A DNA stretch of 64,000 nt, taken from positions 111,010 to 175,009 of the forward strand of contig NZ_JBGCCU010000027.1 in assembly GCF_041261445.1 (NCBI RefSeq), written 5' to 3'. Under the pieces are notes generated by a model. The model ran no database searches, had not been told where the DNA came from, and saw only the letters and a program-made list of their open reading frames with translations. Shown here piece after piece: positions 34,681 to 43,916 of the stretch (position 1 is the first letter of the stretch; every line of letters starts with the position of its first letter). Made by a program: the position numbers and the translations under genes. This DNA is from Catenulispora sp. EB89. GTDB taxonomy: Bacteria; Actinomycetota; Actinomycetes; Streptomycetales; Catenulisporaceae.

Positions 34681-34750
34681 CGGCCAGCGAAACACAGCAA
34701 AACGGCGCCGAAACCAACGGGTCCGGCCTCGGGTGGTCAGGGGTGGGGAG

Positions 34751-35512
34751 ATGTACGCGGAGGAGCGTCAGCAGGCCATTCTGGCCAAGGCGCGGGCCGA
34801 GGGCCGCGTCGACGTGGTGAGCCTGGCCGAGGGGCTGGCGGTCACCACCGAGACCATCCGCCGGGACCTGACCGTGCTGGAGCGCGCCGGGGTGGTGCGC
34901 CGGGTGCACGGCGGCGCGATCCCGGTCGAGCGGCTGGGCTTCGAGCCCGGCGTGGCGGCCCGGGACTCGGTGATGACCGGGGAGAAGGAGCGGATCGCGA
35001 AGGCGGCGCTGGCCGAACTGCCCGAGGAGGGCTCGATCATCGTCGACGCCGGGACCACGACCGGGCGCCTGATCGAGGCCCTGCCGGTGGACCGGGAGCT
35101 GACCGTGGTCGTCAACGCGCCGGCCTTCGCCGCGCAGCTGGCGACCCGCTCCAACCTCACGGTCCTGATGCTCGGCGGGCGGATCCGGGGCCGGACCATG
35201 GCCGCGGTCGACGACTGGGCCCTGGCCCCGCTGTCCCAGCTGTGCGTCGACGTGGCGTTCATGGCCACCAACGGGGTCTCGGTCGGTCGCGGGCTGACGA
35301 CCCCGGACATCACCGAGGCCGCGGTGAAGCGCGCGATGATCGGCGCCGCGCGGCGTACCGTGCTGCTGGCCGACCACAGCAAGGTCGGCAACGACTGCAT
35401 GGCGCGCTTCGGCGGGCTGAACGACGTCGACCTGTTCATCACCGACGAGGGCCTGGACGAGGAGACCGCGGGGGAGTTCGGGGACGCCGGGGTGCGGGTC
35501 GTCCGTACGTGA
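34751..35512 (+). CDS. DeoR-family transcriptional regulator
   Basis: 253 residues. The N-terminal winged helix (1-57) carries the DeoR signature VVSLAEGLAVTTETIRRDLTVLERAGVVRRVHGGA. The sensor domain (about 75-235) has VDAGTTTGRL and DHSKVG, which bind sugar phosphates. It normally represses a sugar or polyol operon, but no such genes adjoin it. GGTGGGGAG is the ribosome site. The 70 bp upstream contain CGAAAC and CAAAAC direct repeats that could be its own operator. Confidence 0.88.
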   Translation: MYAEERQQAILAKARAEGRVDVVSLAEGLAVTTETIRRDLTVLERAGVVRRVHGGAIPVERLGFEPGVAARDSVMTGEKERIAKAALAELPEEGSIIVDAGTTTGRLIEALPVDRELTVVVNAPAFAAQLATRSNLTVLMLGGRIRGRTMAAVDDWALAPLSQLCVDVAFMATNGVSVGRGLTTPDITEAAVKRAMIGAARRTVLLADHSKVGNDCMARFGGLNDVDLFITDEGLDEETAGEFGDAGVRVVRT

Positions 35513-35552
35513 GCTGAGCCGATGGACCGGTCCGGCGTCCCGCCCCGTCCCG

Positions 35553-36410
35553 TCACCAGGGCAGGCGCAGCCAAGGGCTCTCCGGCTTGCTCAGCAACGA
35601 CTTCCCGCCGCTGGTGTAGCGGCGGTGGTCGGCGTTGATCTGCTGCGCGTCGAACCCGACGTTGGCCTGCCAGAACACCCGGCCGGCCAGGAAGCCGAGC
35701 TGGAACTCCTCCCACGACGGGTACTCCGGCAGTGCCATGCGCACCGCCGCGTCGATCGCCGCCCACGCCTCGTCCGGATGCAGGTAGCCGGCGTCGACGA
35801 TGAAGCGGCTCACGTGCACCACCCGCGCGGCGTCCCAGGCGGCGATGCTCTCGATGATGCGGCGCGGGTAGTACCACTGCATCGAGGCCCGATGCGGCCA
35901 GCCCGACTGGAAGTAGTTCAACGCCACGTCCGGGCGCTCGCCGCGCTGAATCGCGATCGCCGGGATCTCCCGCGTGGCCTGCTCGACCCGGGCCCGCTCC
36001 TCGGCGCGGCTGAGGTCCCAGCCCGCGTTCAGGTAGCCGCGGACGCAGGTGTAGACGGCGCGATGGCCGCCGCCGTCCAGGAGGTAGCGGTAGGTGGCGC
36101 GCGCGGACTGCGCGTCGTGGACGTCCCAGGACTGCTCCAGGACCCGCGCGGCGGACTTCGGGTCGGCGGCGGTGGTCAGGGCGTTGATCGGCAGGTAGTC
36201 GCTCGCCGCGTACACGGCCCCGAGGGCCAGCCCGCGCTCCTGCCGCTGGGTCAGCGCAGGCGCGTCGGGCAGTACTTTGAAGCCGAAGTCGACCATGTTC
36301 TTCAACCTGCCCAAGATCCCCACCGATGTTCCCCCTGCCATGACCGGACCGGACGTCCCGCCGCGGGGGCCGGAACGGTCGTTCGGCGGAGCCGGGGCGA
36401 TGCTGGACAC
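35553..36410 (-). CDS. DUF1266 protein
   Basis: Up to 285 residues from a GTG at 36410. A TAGGGT box lies only 4 bp upstream of that GTG, so a later start such as 36341 or 36296 is possible. The conserved part (from about residue 45) has LGAVYAASDYLPINAL and SWDVHDAQSARATYRYLLDGGG, then the Trp/Phe-rich middle typical of DUF1266, a family of unknown role often found near SUKH-type polymorphic-toxin immunity genes. No toxin gene is seen next to it. Confidence 0.75.
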   Translation of the reverse strand: MSSIAPAPPNDRSGPRGGTSGPVMAGGTSVGILGRLKNMVDFGFKVLPDAPALTQRQERGLALGAVYAASDYLPINALTTAADPKSAARVLEQSWDVHDAQSARATYRYLLDGGGHRAVYTCVRGYLNAGWDLSRAEERARVEQATREIPAIAIQRGERPDVALNYFQSGWPHRASMQWYYPRRIIESIAAWDAARVVHVSRFIVDAGYLHPDEAWAAIDAAVRMALPEYPSWEEFQLGFLAGRVFWQANVGFDAQQINADHRRYTSGGKSLLSKPESPWLRLPW

Positions 36411-36528
36411 GGGACCCTAACGCGGGGCGTCGGCGGGGCGCATCGGCAGAATTACCCGCAGTGAGCGGCGGGGCCGGGCATTTCTACCGGTGCCGGGATG
36501 AGTGATACCGGCTACCGGCACTGTCGCT

Positions 36529-36575
36529 GCCGGAGCTGCCGGAGCTGCCGGAGCTACCGGGCTACCGGTGCCGCG
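36529..36575. repeat. short GCCGGAGCT tandem repeat
   Basis: Three exact 9-bp GCCGGAGCT units (36529-36555) followed by GCTACCGG-type variants, running from the intergenic gap into the last codons of the Mut7-C gene. The rest of 36411-36561 holds nothing recognisable. Confidence 0.75.
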
Positions 36576-37278
36576 TCGCCTGCTCGACGATCGCGTCCAG
36601 GCTCGCCGAATGCGCGCCGCGCCAATACGCGTGGCCGCAGGACTCGCATTCGGCGAAAGCGTCGTAGGACTTGGCGGTGCCGCTCTCCACCCGGCTCTGC
36701 ATCTCTTCCTTCGTCACCGGCCGCAGCACGCCGTTGCACGCGGTGCACCGGGTCCACGGTGCGAGCTCGGGCTGGAAACGGTCCAGGATCTCGTCGAGCT
36801 GCACGGTGGGCTGGTGGCTGTAGACGTAGGCGCCGGCGAACAGCTCACGCCGGTGCAGAAGCCCCCGATCGCGCGAGAGCATCACCCGCCGCTCCTGCGC
36901 GGAGCGAGCCGCCAGCGCCGCGTCGCCGATATCAGGGGTCTCATACGCGGCGTCGATGCCGAGCACCCGCAGCCGCCGGGCGAGCGTGCCGAGGTGGATG
37001 TCGAGCAGGAAGCGCAGCGGACCCTCGACGCGCTGCGGGAAGGCGAGCTTGCGGACCTCGACGTCCTCCCCGGACACCGGCACGTGCCCGGCCGCCGTCG
37101 GCCGCCCGTCCACCAGCAACTCCCCGACCTCGACCAACGGCACCCCGAGCGCCTCCACGACGTGCCCGAGGCTGGAGGTCGCGTCGGTCGCCACGGCCGC
37201 GCCCGGCTTCCGGTTCGCCGCCGAGACGAAGACGTGCAGCCCCGGGTCGAAGGTGATGGTGATGTCCGCTTTCGCCAC
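36562..37278 (-). CDS. Mut7-C RNase-domain protein with ubiquitin-like N-terminus
   Basis: 238 residues. The N-terminal 80 residues form the ThiS/ubiquitin-like fold linked to Mut7-C (ELLVDGRPTAAGHVPVSGEDV). The Mut7-C PIN-type RNase domain follows (about 88-225), with LLDIHLGTLARRLRVLGID and SRDRGLL acidic residues. A zinc ribbon comes next (CTACNGV and CESCGHAYW). It probably acts on RNA, by family knowledge. The start is the GTG at 37278. Confidence 0.83.
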   Translation of the reverse strand: MAKADITITFDPGLHVFVSAANRKPGAAVATDATSSLGHVVEALGVPLVEVGELLVDGRPTAAGHVPVSGEDVEVRKLAFPQRVEGPLRFLLDIHLGTLARRLRVLGIDAAYETPDIGDAALAARSAQERRVMLSRDRGLLHRRELFAGAYVYSHQPTVQLDEILDRFQPELAPWTRCTACNGVLRPVTKEEMQSRVESGTAKSYDAFAECESCGHAYWRGAHSASLDAIVEQATRHR

Positions 37279-37381
37279 GGGGCCAGCATGCCAGCGGACG
37301 CGATCTCGGGACCAGTCGTTTGTGGCTTCCTGCCGCGCTCCAGCCCTCGGTCCCCGGCCCTTGGTCCCCAGCCCTCAGTCC

Positions 37382-38041
37382 TCAGTCCTCGGCTTCCTCG
37401 CCCCGCGGCGCCGCGTTCGCCATCACCCACCCGACCAGCGGCGTGATGTCCCGCCAGTACTTCGTCAGCACCGTCGCGAACCCGGCGTCCTCGCCGACCG
37501 CCGGCGCCACCGCCCGCCCCGCCGTCAGGTGCTCCCGCCGCATCAGGTCCAGCCGCGGATGGTCGGCGGGCACGCCGCGCGGCCGGGTGCGTACCTGCGC
37601 GCCGCCGATCTCGAAGCCGCGCTTCTCCAGCCTCGCGACGATCGCCTCGAGCTCCGGTCCTGTGGCGGCGCTGTCGATCGCGGCGCGGAAGCGCGCGGTC
37701 TGCTCGCGCTGCTGCGGGAAGAAGCCGCCGCCGACGTGCAGCCCGTCGGCGTCCAGCGAGAGGTAGTAGCCGATCCCCGGCGCGACGTTCAGCAGCGCGC
37801 CCTGGTGCGTCTTGTACGGCGTCTTGTCCTTGCTGAAGCGGATGTCGCGGTACGGCCGGAACAGGCTCGGCGTGCCGTCGAAGGCGGGCGCCAGCTGGTC
37901 CAGCAGCGCCTGCATCGGCTCGCGCACCGCGCTGTCGTACACCTGCTTGTGCTCGGTCCAGTAGGCCTTCGAGTTGTCGGCGGCGAGCCCGAGGTAGAAG
38001 TCGTACGCCTCATCGCCGAACCCTGCGAACCGCGTCGTCAT
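37382..38041 (-). CDS. DUF2461 (TIGR02453) family protein
   Basis: 219 residues from MTTRFAGFGDEAYDFYLGL. Family hallmarks include NSKAYWTEHKQVYD, PYRDIRFSKDKTPYKTHQGA, and GGGFFPQQREQTARFRAAID. The biochemical role is unknown. The gene is divergent from the dodecin gene with 114 bp between starts. Downstream, 37279-37381 is a C/T-rich stretch of imperfect GTCCCCAGCCCT-type repeats with no gene. Confidence 0.85.
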   Translation of the reverse strand: MTTRFAGFGDEAYDFYLGLAADNSKAYWTEHKQVYDSAVREPMQALLDQLAPAFDGTPSLFRPYRDIRFSKDKTPYKTHQGALLNVAPGIGYYLSLDADGLHVGGGFFPQQREQTARFRAAIDSAATGPELEAIVARLEKRGFEIGGAQVRTRPRGVPADHPRLDLMRREHLTAGRAVAPAVGEDAGFATVLTKYWRDITPLVGWVMANAAPRGEEAED

Positions 38042-38155
38042 GCCGCCATCGAACCATGCCCGCGCCCCGGCCGCCGCGCCGCCGTCACCCGTTCGGCCCG
38101 CCGCCCGCCGCCTCCCCGGATGCGCACCGCCGCCACCTGCCCGAGCCTGGCAACT

Positions 38156-38371
38156 ATGAGCGAGCACACTTACCGCGTCACCGAGATCGTCGGCTCCTCG
38201 CACGAGGGCGTCGACGCCGCGATCCGCAACGCGATCAGCCGCGCCAGCGCCACCCTGCACAAGCTCGACTGGTTCGAGGTCACGCAGATCCGCGGCCACC
38301 TGAAGGACGGCGAGGTCGGCCACTTCCAGGTGGGGCTGAAGGTCGGCTTCCAGATCGACGACGCGGACTGA
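38156..38371 (+). CDS. dodecin (flavin-storage protein)
   Basis: 71 residues, the normal dodecin size, with YRVTEIVGSSHEGVDAAI, SRASATLHKLDWFEV and the flavin-stacking Trp in LDWFEV. Dodecins form hollow dodecamers that bind FMN or CoA in actinomycetes and buffer free flavin. The ATG at 38156 has no strong ribosome site. Confidence 0.93.
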   Translation: MSEHTYRVTEIVGSSHEGVDAAIRNAISRASATLHKLDWFEVTQIRGHLKDGEVGHFQVGLKVGFQIDDAD

Positions 38372-38568
38372 GGCGAAGCCGGCGGCGCGAGCACCTGCCG
38401 CGCGCCCGAGCCCGCCGCCGCGCGAAAAGCTACCGCCGCTCGCCGGCCCGGGCATGATGTTCTCGCGTGCTCGCCGTCCCGCCCCGCACCAAAAAGAGCC
38501 GCCGCCCCACCCCCGAGCCCCAGCCCGAGCGCGAAGCAGCGGCCCCGCACCAAACCCTCAGGCCCCCC

Positions 38569-39522
38569 TCAGCCGTACTGCCACAGATAGTCGAGCAACT
38601 CGTCGAGCTTCGCCGTGGCCAAAGCGACCACCGAATCCCCGGCCCCGTAGTACAGCCGCAGCTCCCCGCTGTCCTCGTCGTGCACCATGCCCGTGGGGAA
38701 CACCACGTTCGGCACGTCCCCCCGCGTCTCGTACTCCGCGGCCGGCCCCATCACCCACGCCGGAGAGCGCCGCACCACCCGCGCGGGCTCCTCCAGGTCG
38801 AACAGCACCAGTCCGGCCCGGTACAGCGGCCCCGCCGGCATCTGCTTGACCCCGTGGTAGACCGCCAGCCAGCCGTGCTCGGTCTCGATCGGCGCCGGCC
38901 CCAGTCCGATGCGCGCCGCGTCCCACCACGGCCCCTCGCGGCTGGCCATCACCGGCTCCGGCGCGCTCCAGTGGTGCAGGTCCGTGGTGCGCGACAGCCA
39001 GATGTTGCCGCGGTTGCCGGTCCGGGAGCTGACCGGCCGGTGGTAGAGCACGAACTCGCCGTTCACCCGGCGCGGCAGCAGCGCCGCGTCCTTGTCGTCC
39101 GGCGGCATCACCGCGCCCAGCTTCTCCACCGAGTGGAAGTCCTCGGTGGTGGCCAGCGCGACGCACGGCCCCGACGGCCCGTACGCGGTGTACGCGATCA
39201 CGTACTTCCCCAGCTCGGCGACCCACGTCACGCGGCAGTCCTCCACACCCCACATCGAGGTGTGGTCGCCCGGGTCCTCGGCCAGCAGCGGTTTGGGCTC
39301 CACCCGCCAGCCGTGCACACCGTCGGGCGAGCGCGCGACCGTCAGGTGCGAGATCCCGCGCGCGTCCTCGACCCGGCACAGCAGCACGGTCTCGCCGTCG
39401 TGGGTCGCGGCGCCCGGATTGAACACCGTGTTGACGCGGTAGGGCCAGTCCTCCGCGGTGAGGATCGGATTGGCGGGCTCCCGTCGGAACAGGTCCCGGA
39501 TGATGTCGTCTTTGGTCGGCAA
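38569..39522 (-). CDS. GH130-family beta-mannoside phosphorylase/hydrolase
   Basis: 317 residues, five-bladed beta-propeller. GH130 motifs seen: NPGAATHDGETVLLCRVED, WGVEDCRVTW, and NVVFPTGMVHDEDSGELRLYYGA. These enzymes cleave beta-1,4- or beta-1,2-mannosides by phosphorolysis or hydrolysis. GAGGGGG 8 nt upstream points to a TTG start at 39522, since no ATG or GTG is placed well. The gene follows the glycosyltransferase fusion by 17 bp on the same strand, so they are one transcription unit concerned with a mannose-containing glycan. Confidence 0.85.
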   Translation of the reverse strand: MPTKDDIIRDLFRREPANPILTAEDWPYRVNTVFNPGAATHDGETVLLCRVEDARGISHLTVARSPDGVHGWRVEPKPLLAEDPGDHTSMWGVEDCRVTWVAELGKYVIAYTAYGPSGPCVALATTEDFHSVEKLGAVMPPDDKDAALLPRRVNGEFVLYHRPVSSRTGNRGNIWLSRTTDLHHWSAPEPVMASREGPWWDAARIGLGPAPIETEHGWLAVYHGVKQMPAGPLYRAGLVLFDLEEPARVVRRSPAWVMGPAAEYETRGDVPNVVFPTGMVHDEDSGELRLYYGAGDSVVALATAKLDELLDYLWQYG

Positions 39523-39539
39523 AGCCGTTGCCCCCTCAG

Positions 39540-41954
39540 TTATCGATTGGCGGTGTCCCTGGCGTCGGCCAGACCCGCCCGGATCAGCCCGAGGCGCGCC
39601 TGGTAGTAGGCCAACGTCGATTCGGCCCCCTGGTTCACGTTCGTGTCCCCGGACCGCAGCCCGTCCCGGCACCCGCCGGAACCGGCGTCGTACAACGGCA
39701 GCCCACGCCGGTTGTCCCCCAGGAACCAGCCGAAGGAACGTCGCGCGAGCCTGGCGTAGCGCTCCTGCCGGGTCACCCGCCACGCCTGCGCGCCCGCCTC
39801 GACCACGGCCGCGGCGTCGAGGGGCTGCTCGTCGCCCTCGTCCTCGGGGCGCGCCACCCCCTTGTGCCGCCACAGGTTCCCGACCAGCCGCAGTTGGCCC
39901 CGCGCGGAGTCCCCGGAGTCCCCGGAGTCCCCGGCGGGGTTCCCGGCGAAGTCCCCGGCCGGATCCAGCCCGACCTGCTCCAGATACCAGTCCAGCGCGA
40001 TCAGGCCCCGCTCGGCCATCGCGCCGTCCCCGGCCCGCGCCCCGCCGGCGAGCAGCGCCTGGGCCAGCCGCGCGTTGTCGTACGTCAGCTCTTCCTCGAA
40101 CCACGGCCACTCAGCCGTCGCAGTGTCCTGCCACGCCGCGTCCAGCCGCTCGACGCACCGTTCGAGCTCCGGCGTCGGCTCCGGGACCCGTACCAGCCCG
40201 AGCACCGCGTACGCCATGCTCCGCAAGCTGGTCAGGCCCCTGACCGCGGGCAGCACGTCCATCAGCTGCTCGACGGCCCGCTCCCGGAACTTCTCCGGGA
40301 CCGCCGGCGACGACGCGACCTCGCCCAGCCCCCAGACCAGCCGCCCGACGTGGTCCCCGGAGTGCGGCTCGTCCAGCCAGCGGCCGTCGACGGTGCGCAT
40401 GTTCCGGACCGCCTGCGACTCCGGGTCGTAGGCCTGCTGCAGGAACTCCAGGCTCGTGTCCAGCCAGGTGTGCGGGGCCGCCGCGCGCAGCGCCTGCGGC
40501 TGCTCCGCGCACAGCCCGGCCGCGACGATCGCCAGCCGCGCGACGTCGTCGACGCAGTGCCCGGAGGCCGGGTCCGGCCGCATCCCCTGGCCGAACTGCA
40601 TGATCCCGCCGGAGTCGGTGAGCCGGCTCAGGTGCTTCAGCTTCAGCCGCGGCAGTTCGAAGCGCTCCGCGTGCTTCGACTGAGGCTTGTGCTTCGAGCG
40701 GTCCGACCGCTCCAGGGCGGCGGCGTTCGCCGCGTTACCCGCGCTCGCCGCTGGTCCCTTCAGGCGACGCTGCGCCGCACACGCCCGCACGATCGCCGCG
40801 AACCGCTGCGCCACCGCGTCCCACCGCAGCCCCGCCCCGCGCTCGCGCGCCGCCCGCCGCGCCGCGGCCAGCCGCTCGTCGTCGCCGAGCAGCGTACGGA
40901 GTGCGCCGGCGAAGGCCTCGGGGTCCTCCGGCGGAACAGTGATCCCGGCACCGTCACCGAGCATGTCCACAGCGTAGTGGTAGTCCGTCGACACCACCGG
41001 CTTTCCGGCGGCCACGGCGAAGGTCAGAGCACCCGACGAGATCTGCTCCCGCGAGCGGTACGGCGTCAGGAAGATCTCCGTCTGCGCCAGGATCGCGCCG
41101 ATCTCCATCTCGGTCAGGAAGCTGTCGAGGAACACCACCCGGTCCGCGACGCCGGCCTCCTTGGCCGCGCGCATCAGGCTCTCGCGGTAGTCCTCGCCGT
41201 TGTTCCGGACGATCTCAGGGTGCGTCGATCCGGCGATCAGGTACGTGACATCCGGGTGCTCCTCGGCGATCAGACCCAGAGCCTCGATCGCGGTCTGCAG
41301 GCCCTTGCCGGGCGAGATCAGCCCGAACGTCGACAGCAGCCGCCGGCCGGCCAGCGCGTCCAGCGTCCGCCGGCCCTCCGCGCCGATCTCGTACGACGTC
41401 TGGTGATCGGTCACCGGCTCCGGCGCCCCGTGCGGCACGTACACGATCCGGTCCGGCGGCGCGATCCCGGTCCGCACGACCAGCGTGCGCGCCGTCTCGG
41501 TGAAGACGGTCACCGCCGCGGCGTCCTGGCACAGCCGGTTCAAGGTCGAGGCCTGCGTCCACGTCGGCTCGGACAACACTGTGTGCAAAGTCACCAGATA
41601 AGGCACGCCCCGCCGCGCCAGTTCGCCGGCGAAGCCGGTGATCCACGCCCCGTCGTTGCCGCCGAAGATCCCGTACTCGTGCTGGATGACCACGGCGTCC
41701 ACGCCCGACTCGGCCAGCCGCGCGGCGGCCTTGCGGTAGTCGGAGTAAGAGTCCTGTCCGATCACGGTGGACACCTCGGCCGGGTAGTCCAGGCCGTCCC
41801 GGTCCAGCGCGCAGATCTCGACGGCCAGGTCAGGCGCCGAGTGCGCGAGCGCCGTGGTCAGGTCCTGCGAGAACGTGGCGATGCCACAGCGGCGCGGCGC
41901 GTAGGTCGAAACGATCGCCAACCGGGTTCCCAGCGGCGGGTGGGTCTCAGACAT
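39540..41954 (-). CDS. GT4 glycosyltransferase fused to an (alpha/alpha)6-barrel domain
   Basis: 804 residues. Residues 1 to about 385 are a GT-B glycosyltransferase family 4 domain (STYAPRRCGIATFSQDL, IQHEYGIFGG, FGLISPGKGLQTAIEAL, and TPYRSREQISSGALTFAVAAGKPVVST carrying the E-x7-E pair). After a Lys/Arg linker (about 390-440) the second half is an alpha/alpha barrel (HCVDDVARLAIVAAGL, EWPWFEEELTYDNARL), like glycan-processing or GH-type toroids. Fusions of this type occur beside GH130 genes in actinomycetes, suggesting making and recycling of a mannan-like glycan. GAAGGG before ATG 41954 sets the start; the open frame extends upstream without similarity. Confidence 0.82.
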   Translation of the reverse strand: MSETHPPLGTRLAIVSTYAPRRCGIATFSQDLTTALAHSAPDLAVEICALDRDGLDYPAEVSTVIGQDSYSDYRKAAARLAESGVDAVVIQHEYGIFGGNDGAWITGFAGELARRGVPYLVTLHTVLSEPTWTQASTLNRLCQDAAAVTVFTETARTLVVRTGIAPPDRIVYVPHGAPEPVTDHQTSYEIGAEGRRTLDALAGRRLLSTFGLISPGKGLQTAIEALGLIAEEHPDVTYLIAGSTHPEIVRNNGEDYRESLMRAAKEAGVADRVVFLDSFLTEMEIGAILAQTEIFLTPYRSREQISSGALTFAVAAGKPVVSTDYHYAVDMLGDGAGITVPPEDPEAFAGALRTLLGDDERLAAARRAARERGAGLRWDAVAQRFAAIVRACAAQRRLKGPAASAGNAANAAALERSDRSKHKPQSKHAERFELPRLKLKHLSRLTDSGGIMQFGQGMRPDPASGHCVDDVARLAIVAAGLCAEQPQALRAAAPHTWLDTSLEFLQQAYDPESQAVRNMRTVDGRWLDEPHSGDHVGRLVWGLGEVASSPAVPEKFRERAVEQLMDVLPAVRGLTSLRSMAYAVLGLVRVPEPTPELERCVERLDAAWQDTATAEWPWFEEELTYDNARLAQALLAGGARAGDGAMAERGLIALDWYLEQVGLDPAGDFAGNPAGDSGDSGDSARGQLRLVGNLWRHKGVARPEDEGDEQPLDAAAVVEAGAQAWRVTRQERYARLARRSFGWFLGDNRRGLPLYDAGSGGCRDGLRSGDTNVNQGAESTLAYYQARLGLIRAGLADARDTANR

Positions 41955-42317
41955 GCCCTTCACCTTCCAAGTCCATGGTCCGTGGACGACGCGGAGCGTC
42001 GGTGGCGCGCGGATGTAGCGGAGGTATCGGTCGGATGACTGTGTATGGGGGCTAAAGATGATTGAACAACAGTCAGCGTCGCATCCGGATGTTTCGTGAC
42101 GGAAACAACATTCTGCGACAGTGGGGCATAGAGCCCATGTGATCGTCCGTGGGCTGAGACATCCGTGTCCGTGCTCCAGGCCCGCGATGAGCCGCCGCCG
42201 CGCGCGATCATGCTCGCCGCAGCCGTCGTCGCCGCCTTCGCCTTCCGCCCTTTCGAGCGCCACTCCACCCGGCCGGTGTGCTGTTCAGCGCCCTGGCCGG
42301 CCTCGCGGCCGCCGCGC
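41955..42317. other. intergenic region, no supported gene
   Basis: 363 bp between two minus-strand genes. On the minus strand TTGTTC (42066-42071 region) and TACACA form a possible promoter for the glycosyltransferase gene. Nearer the monooxygenase end, hydrophobic codons (LAAAVVAAFAF, and in another frame LFSALAGLAAAALTLAG) hint at a shattered membrane or secreted protein on the plus strand, but no intact frame links them. Confidence 0.4.
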
Positions 42318-43691
42318 TCACCCTCGCGGGTGTCGGCGTCCCGGCCCGCGCAGCACGCGGAAGATGATGTCCGGTCGCAGAAGGGACTCCGGACGATCCA
42401 TCAGCGACCCCACGCGGATGAAGGCCACGGACATGTCCACGTCGTGGGCCGCGGCCGCGTGCACCTTCGGGAGGTAGGCGTTGATCATGCGGACGGCAGG
42501 GGTGCGCCGCCCCCGCACGTCCGGAAACGCCAGGTCGCCGCCCGCCGAGATCTGCCACGGCGGATTGACGGCCTTCGCGATGGCCTGGAAGTAGCGCCGC
42601 CATGTCAGCGGCTTGCCGTTTCTGGCGTCCCGGTCGTCGGCGAGCACCGCGCGCATCGCCTCGGCCTGCATCGCGGCAGACGTCATGCCCTGCCCGTAGA
42701 CGGGATTGAACGCGCTGACGGCGTCGCCGAGCACGAGAAACCCGTCGGGGAAGCTGCGCATCCGCTCGTAGCGGTGCCGGACGTTCGCCGGGTACTGGAA
42801 GCCGACCGGGTCGTCCAGCGGCTCGGCGTCGCGGATCGCCTCGAAGATGTCGGGGAAGTGGAGGCTGGCCGCGAAGGCGTCGAAGGCCTTCGGATCCAGC
42901 GGCGGACGGTCGCCGAGCATGCCGGCGAGCGTCAGCCGCGCCAGGCCGTTCTCCTGCTCGGCCAGGACCGCGGCACGCTGGTTCTCGGGGGTGGCGTTGT
43001 TGAGGATCAGCTGGTCCTTGCCCATCGCGCCTTGCGGGAGGCGGTAGGTGCGGGTGGCGTAGGCGAGGCCGACCTGGACCGTGTCGACGGTCGGGCGGCC
43101 GTGGCCGAGGTCGTGGAGCCAGACGGGAGCGCGCGAGGCGCGGCCGGTCGCGTCCAGGACGAGGTCGGCGTCCAGGGCTGTCTCCTGCTCGCCGCCGTCC
43201 GCGTGGATCCGGACGCCGGTCACGCGGCGGCCGTCCGGCGTCGCGGTCAGGCCGACGATGTCGTGGCGTTCCAGGAAGCGGACGCCGTCCAGCGCACGTA
43301 CTCGAGCCCTGACAAGGTTTTCCAGCAGCGGTCTGCCGCAGAGCAGCGACCGCAGACCGATGTCGGTCTGAAGCAGCCGCTGACCGGACAGGAGCAGGCG
43401 GACCTGCCCCAGGGCATCCGTGGTCCGGGCCCCGGCGACTTCGGCCTCTGCGACGAACCCGGGGAACAGGTCCTCCAGGATCGACGCGCCGCGCGCCAGC
43501 AGCACATGGACGTGCCGCGACTGCGGCACGCCGCGACGATGCCGGGAGCCGGTGGCGAGGACGTCCACGGGGAGGGCGTCGCGCTCGACGACGGTGACCC
43601 GCCCGAACGACTCGCTGAGCACCCGGGCCGCCAGCAGCCCGGCCATGCTCGCGCCCAGGACGACGGCGTGGTCGCGGCGTGTGTGTGGCAT
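42318..43691 (-). CDS. FAD-dependent monooxygenase/oxidoreductase
   Basis: 457 residues. N-terminal FAD-binding GASMAGLLAARVL near residue 10, then the LVLDATGRASRAPVWL motif and GDAVSAFNPVYGQGM, the flavin-binding signature of aromatic hydroxylase-type enzymes. Related actinomycete proteins act on lipophilic secondary metabolites or are geranylgeranyl-reductase-like; the substrate is unknown. GAGGGGGC precedes ATG 43691; a longer open frame upstream lacks similarity. It stands alone, not in a recognisable biosynthetic cluster. Confidence 0.82.
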   Translation of the reverse strand: MPHTRRDHAVVLGASMAGLLAARVLSESFGRVTVVERDALPVDVLATGSRHRRGVPQSRHVHVLLARGASILEDLFPGFVAEAEVAGARTTDALGQVRLLLSGQRLLQTDIGLRSLLCGRPLLENLVRARVRALDGVRFLERHDIVGLTATPDGRRVTGVRIHADGGEQETALDADLVLDATGRASRAPVWLHDLGHGRPTVDTVQVGLAYATRTYRLPQGAMGKDQLILNNATPENQRAAVLAEQENGLARLTLAGMLGDRPPLDPKAFDAFAASLHFPDIFEAIRDAEPLDDPVGFQYPANVRHRYERMRSFPDGFLVLGDAVSAFNPVYGQGMTSAAMQAEAMRAVLADDRDARNGKPLTWRRYFQAIAKAVNPPWQISAGGDLAFPDVRGRRTPAVRMINAYLPKVHAAAAHDVDMSVAFIRVGSLMDRPESLLRPDIIFRVLRGPGRRHPRG

Positions 43692-43817
43692 GCCGATGCC
43701 CCCTCGACACAGAATGGCCCGGGCGGAGGGCCCGGGCATCGTTATGGTCGCTGTCGGCGGGTATACGTGGCATCTTCGAGATTGCGACGAGATACCGGCT
43801 TACGCCGGAAAAAGCGT

Positions 43818-43849
43818 GGTCCCGGCGCGGCCGAAGCCGAACCGGGACC
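43818..43849 (-). terminator. terminator of the DUF1023 hydrolase gene
   Basis: GGTCCCGG pairs with CCGGGACC around an inner CGGC/GCCG stem. On the minus strand it is followed within a few bases by five T (43809-43813). The rest of 43692-43916 holds only a second GC hairpin near 43717-43742. Confidence 0.75.
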
Positions 43850-43916
43850 TCGCTTCGTCGGGGAGGCCCTCTCTCCCCGAAGTCTCAGCGCCGAGCGCTC
43901 ACGGCGCTCACGGCAC

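Noticed and set aside
38459..38568. Pro/Arg-rich plus-strand frames before the GH130 gene
   Set aside because: Composition is typical of non-coding GC-rich DNA, and they run antisense into GH130.
42165..42360. Possible plus-strand secreted or membrane protein remnant
   Set aside because: Hydrophobic stretches sit in different frames with no start, ribosome site or family similarity; too weak to call a pseudogene.
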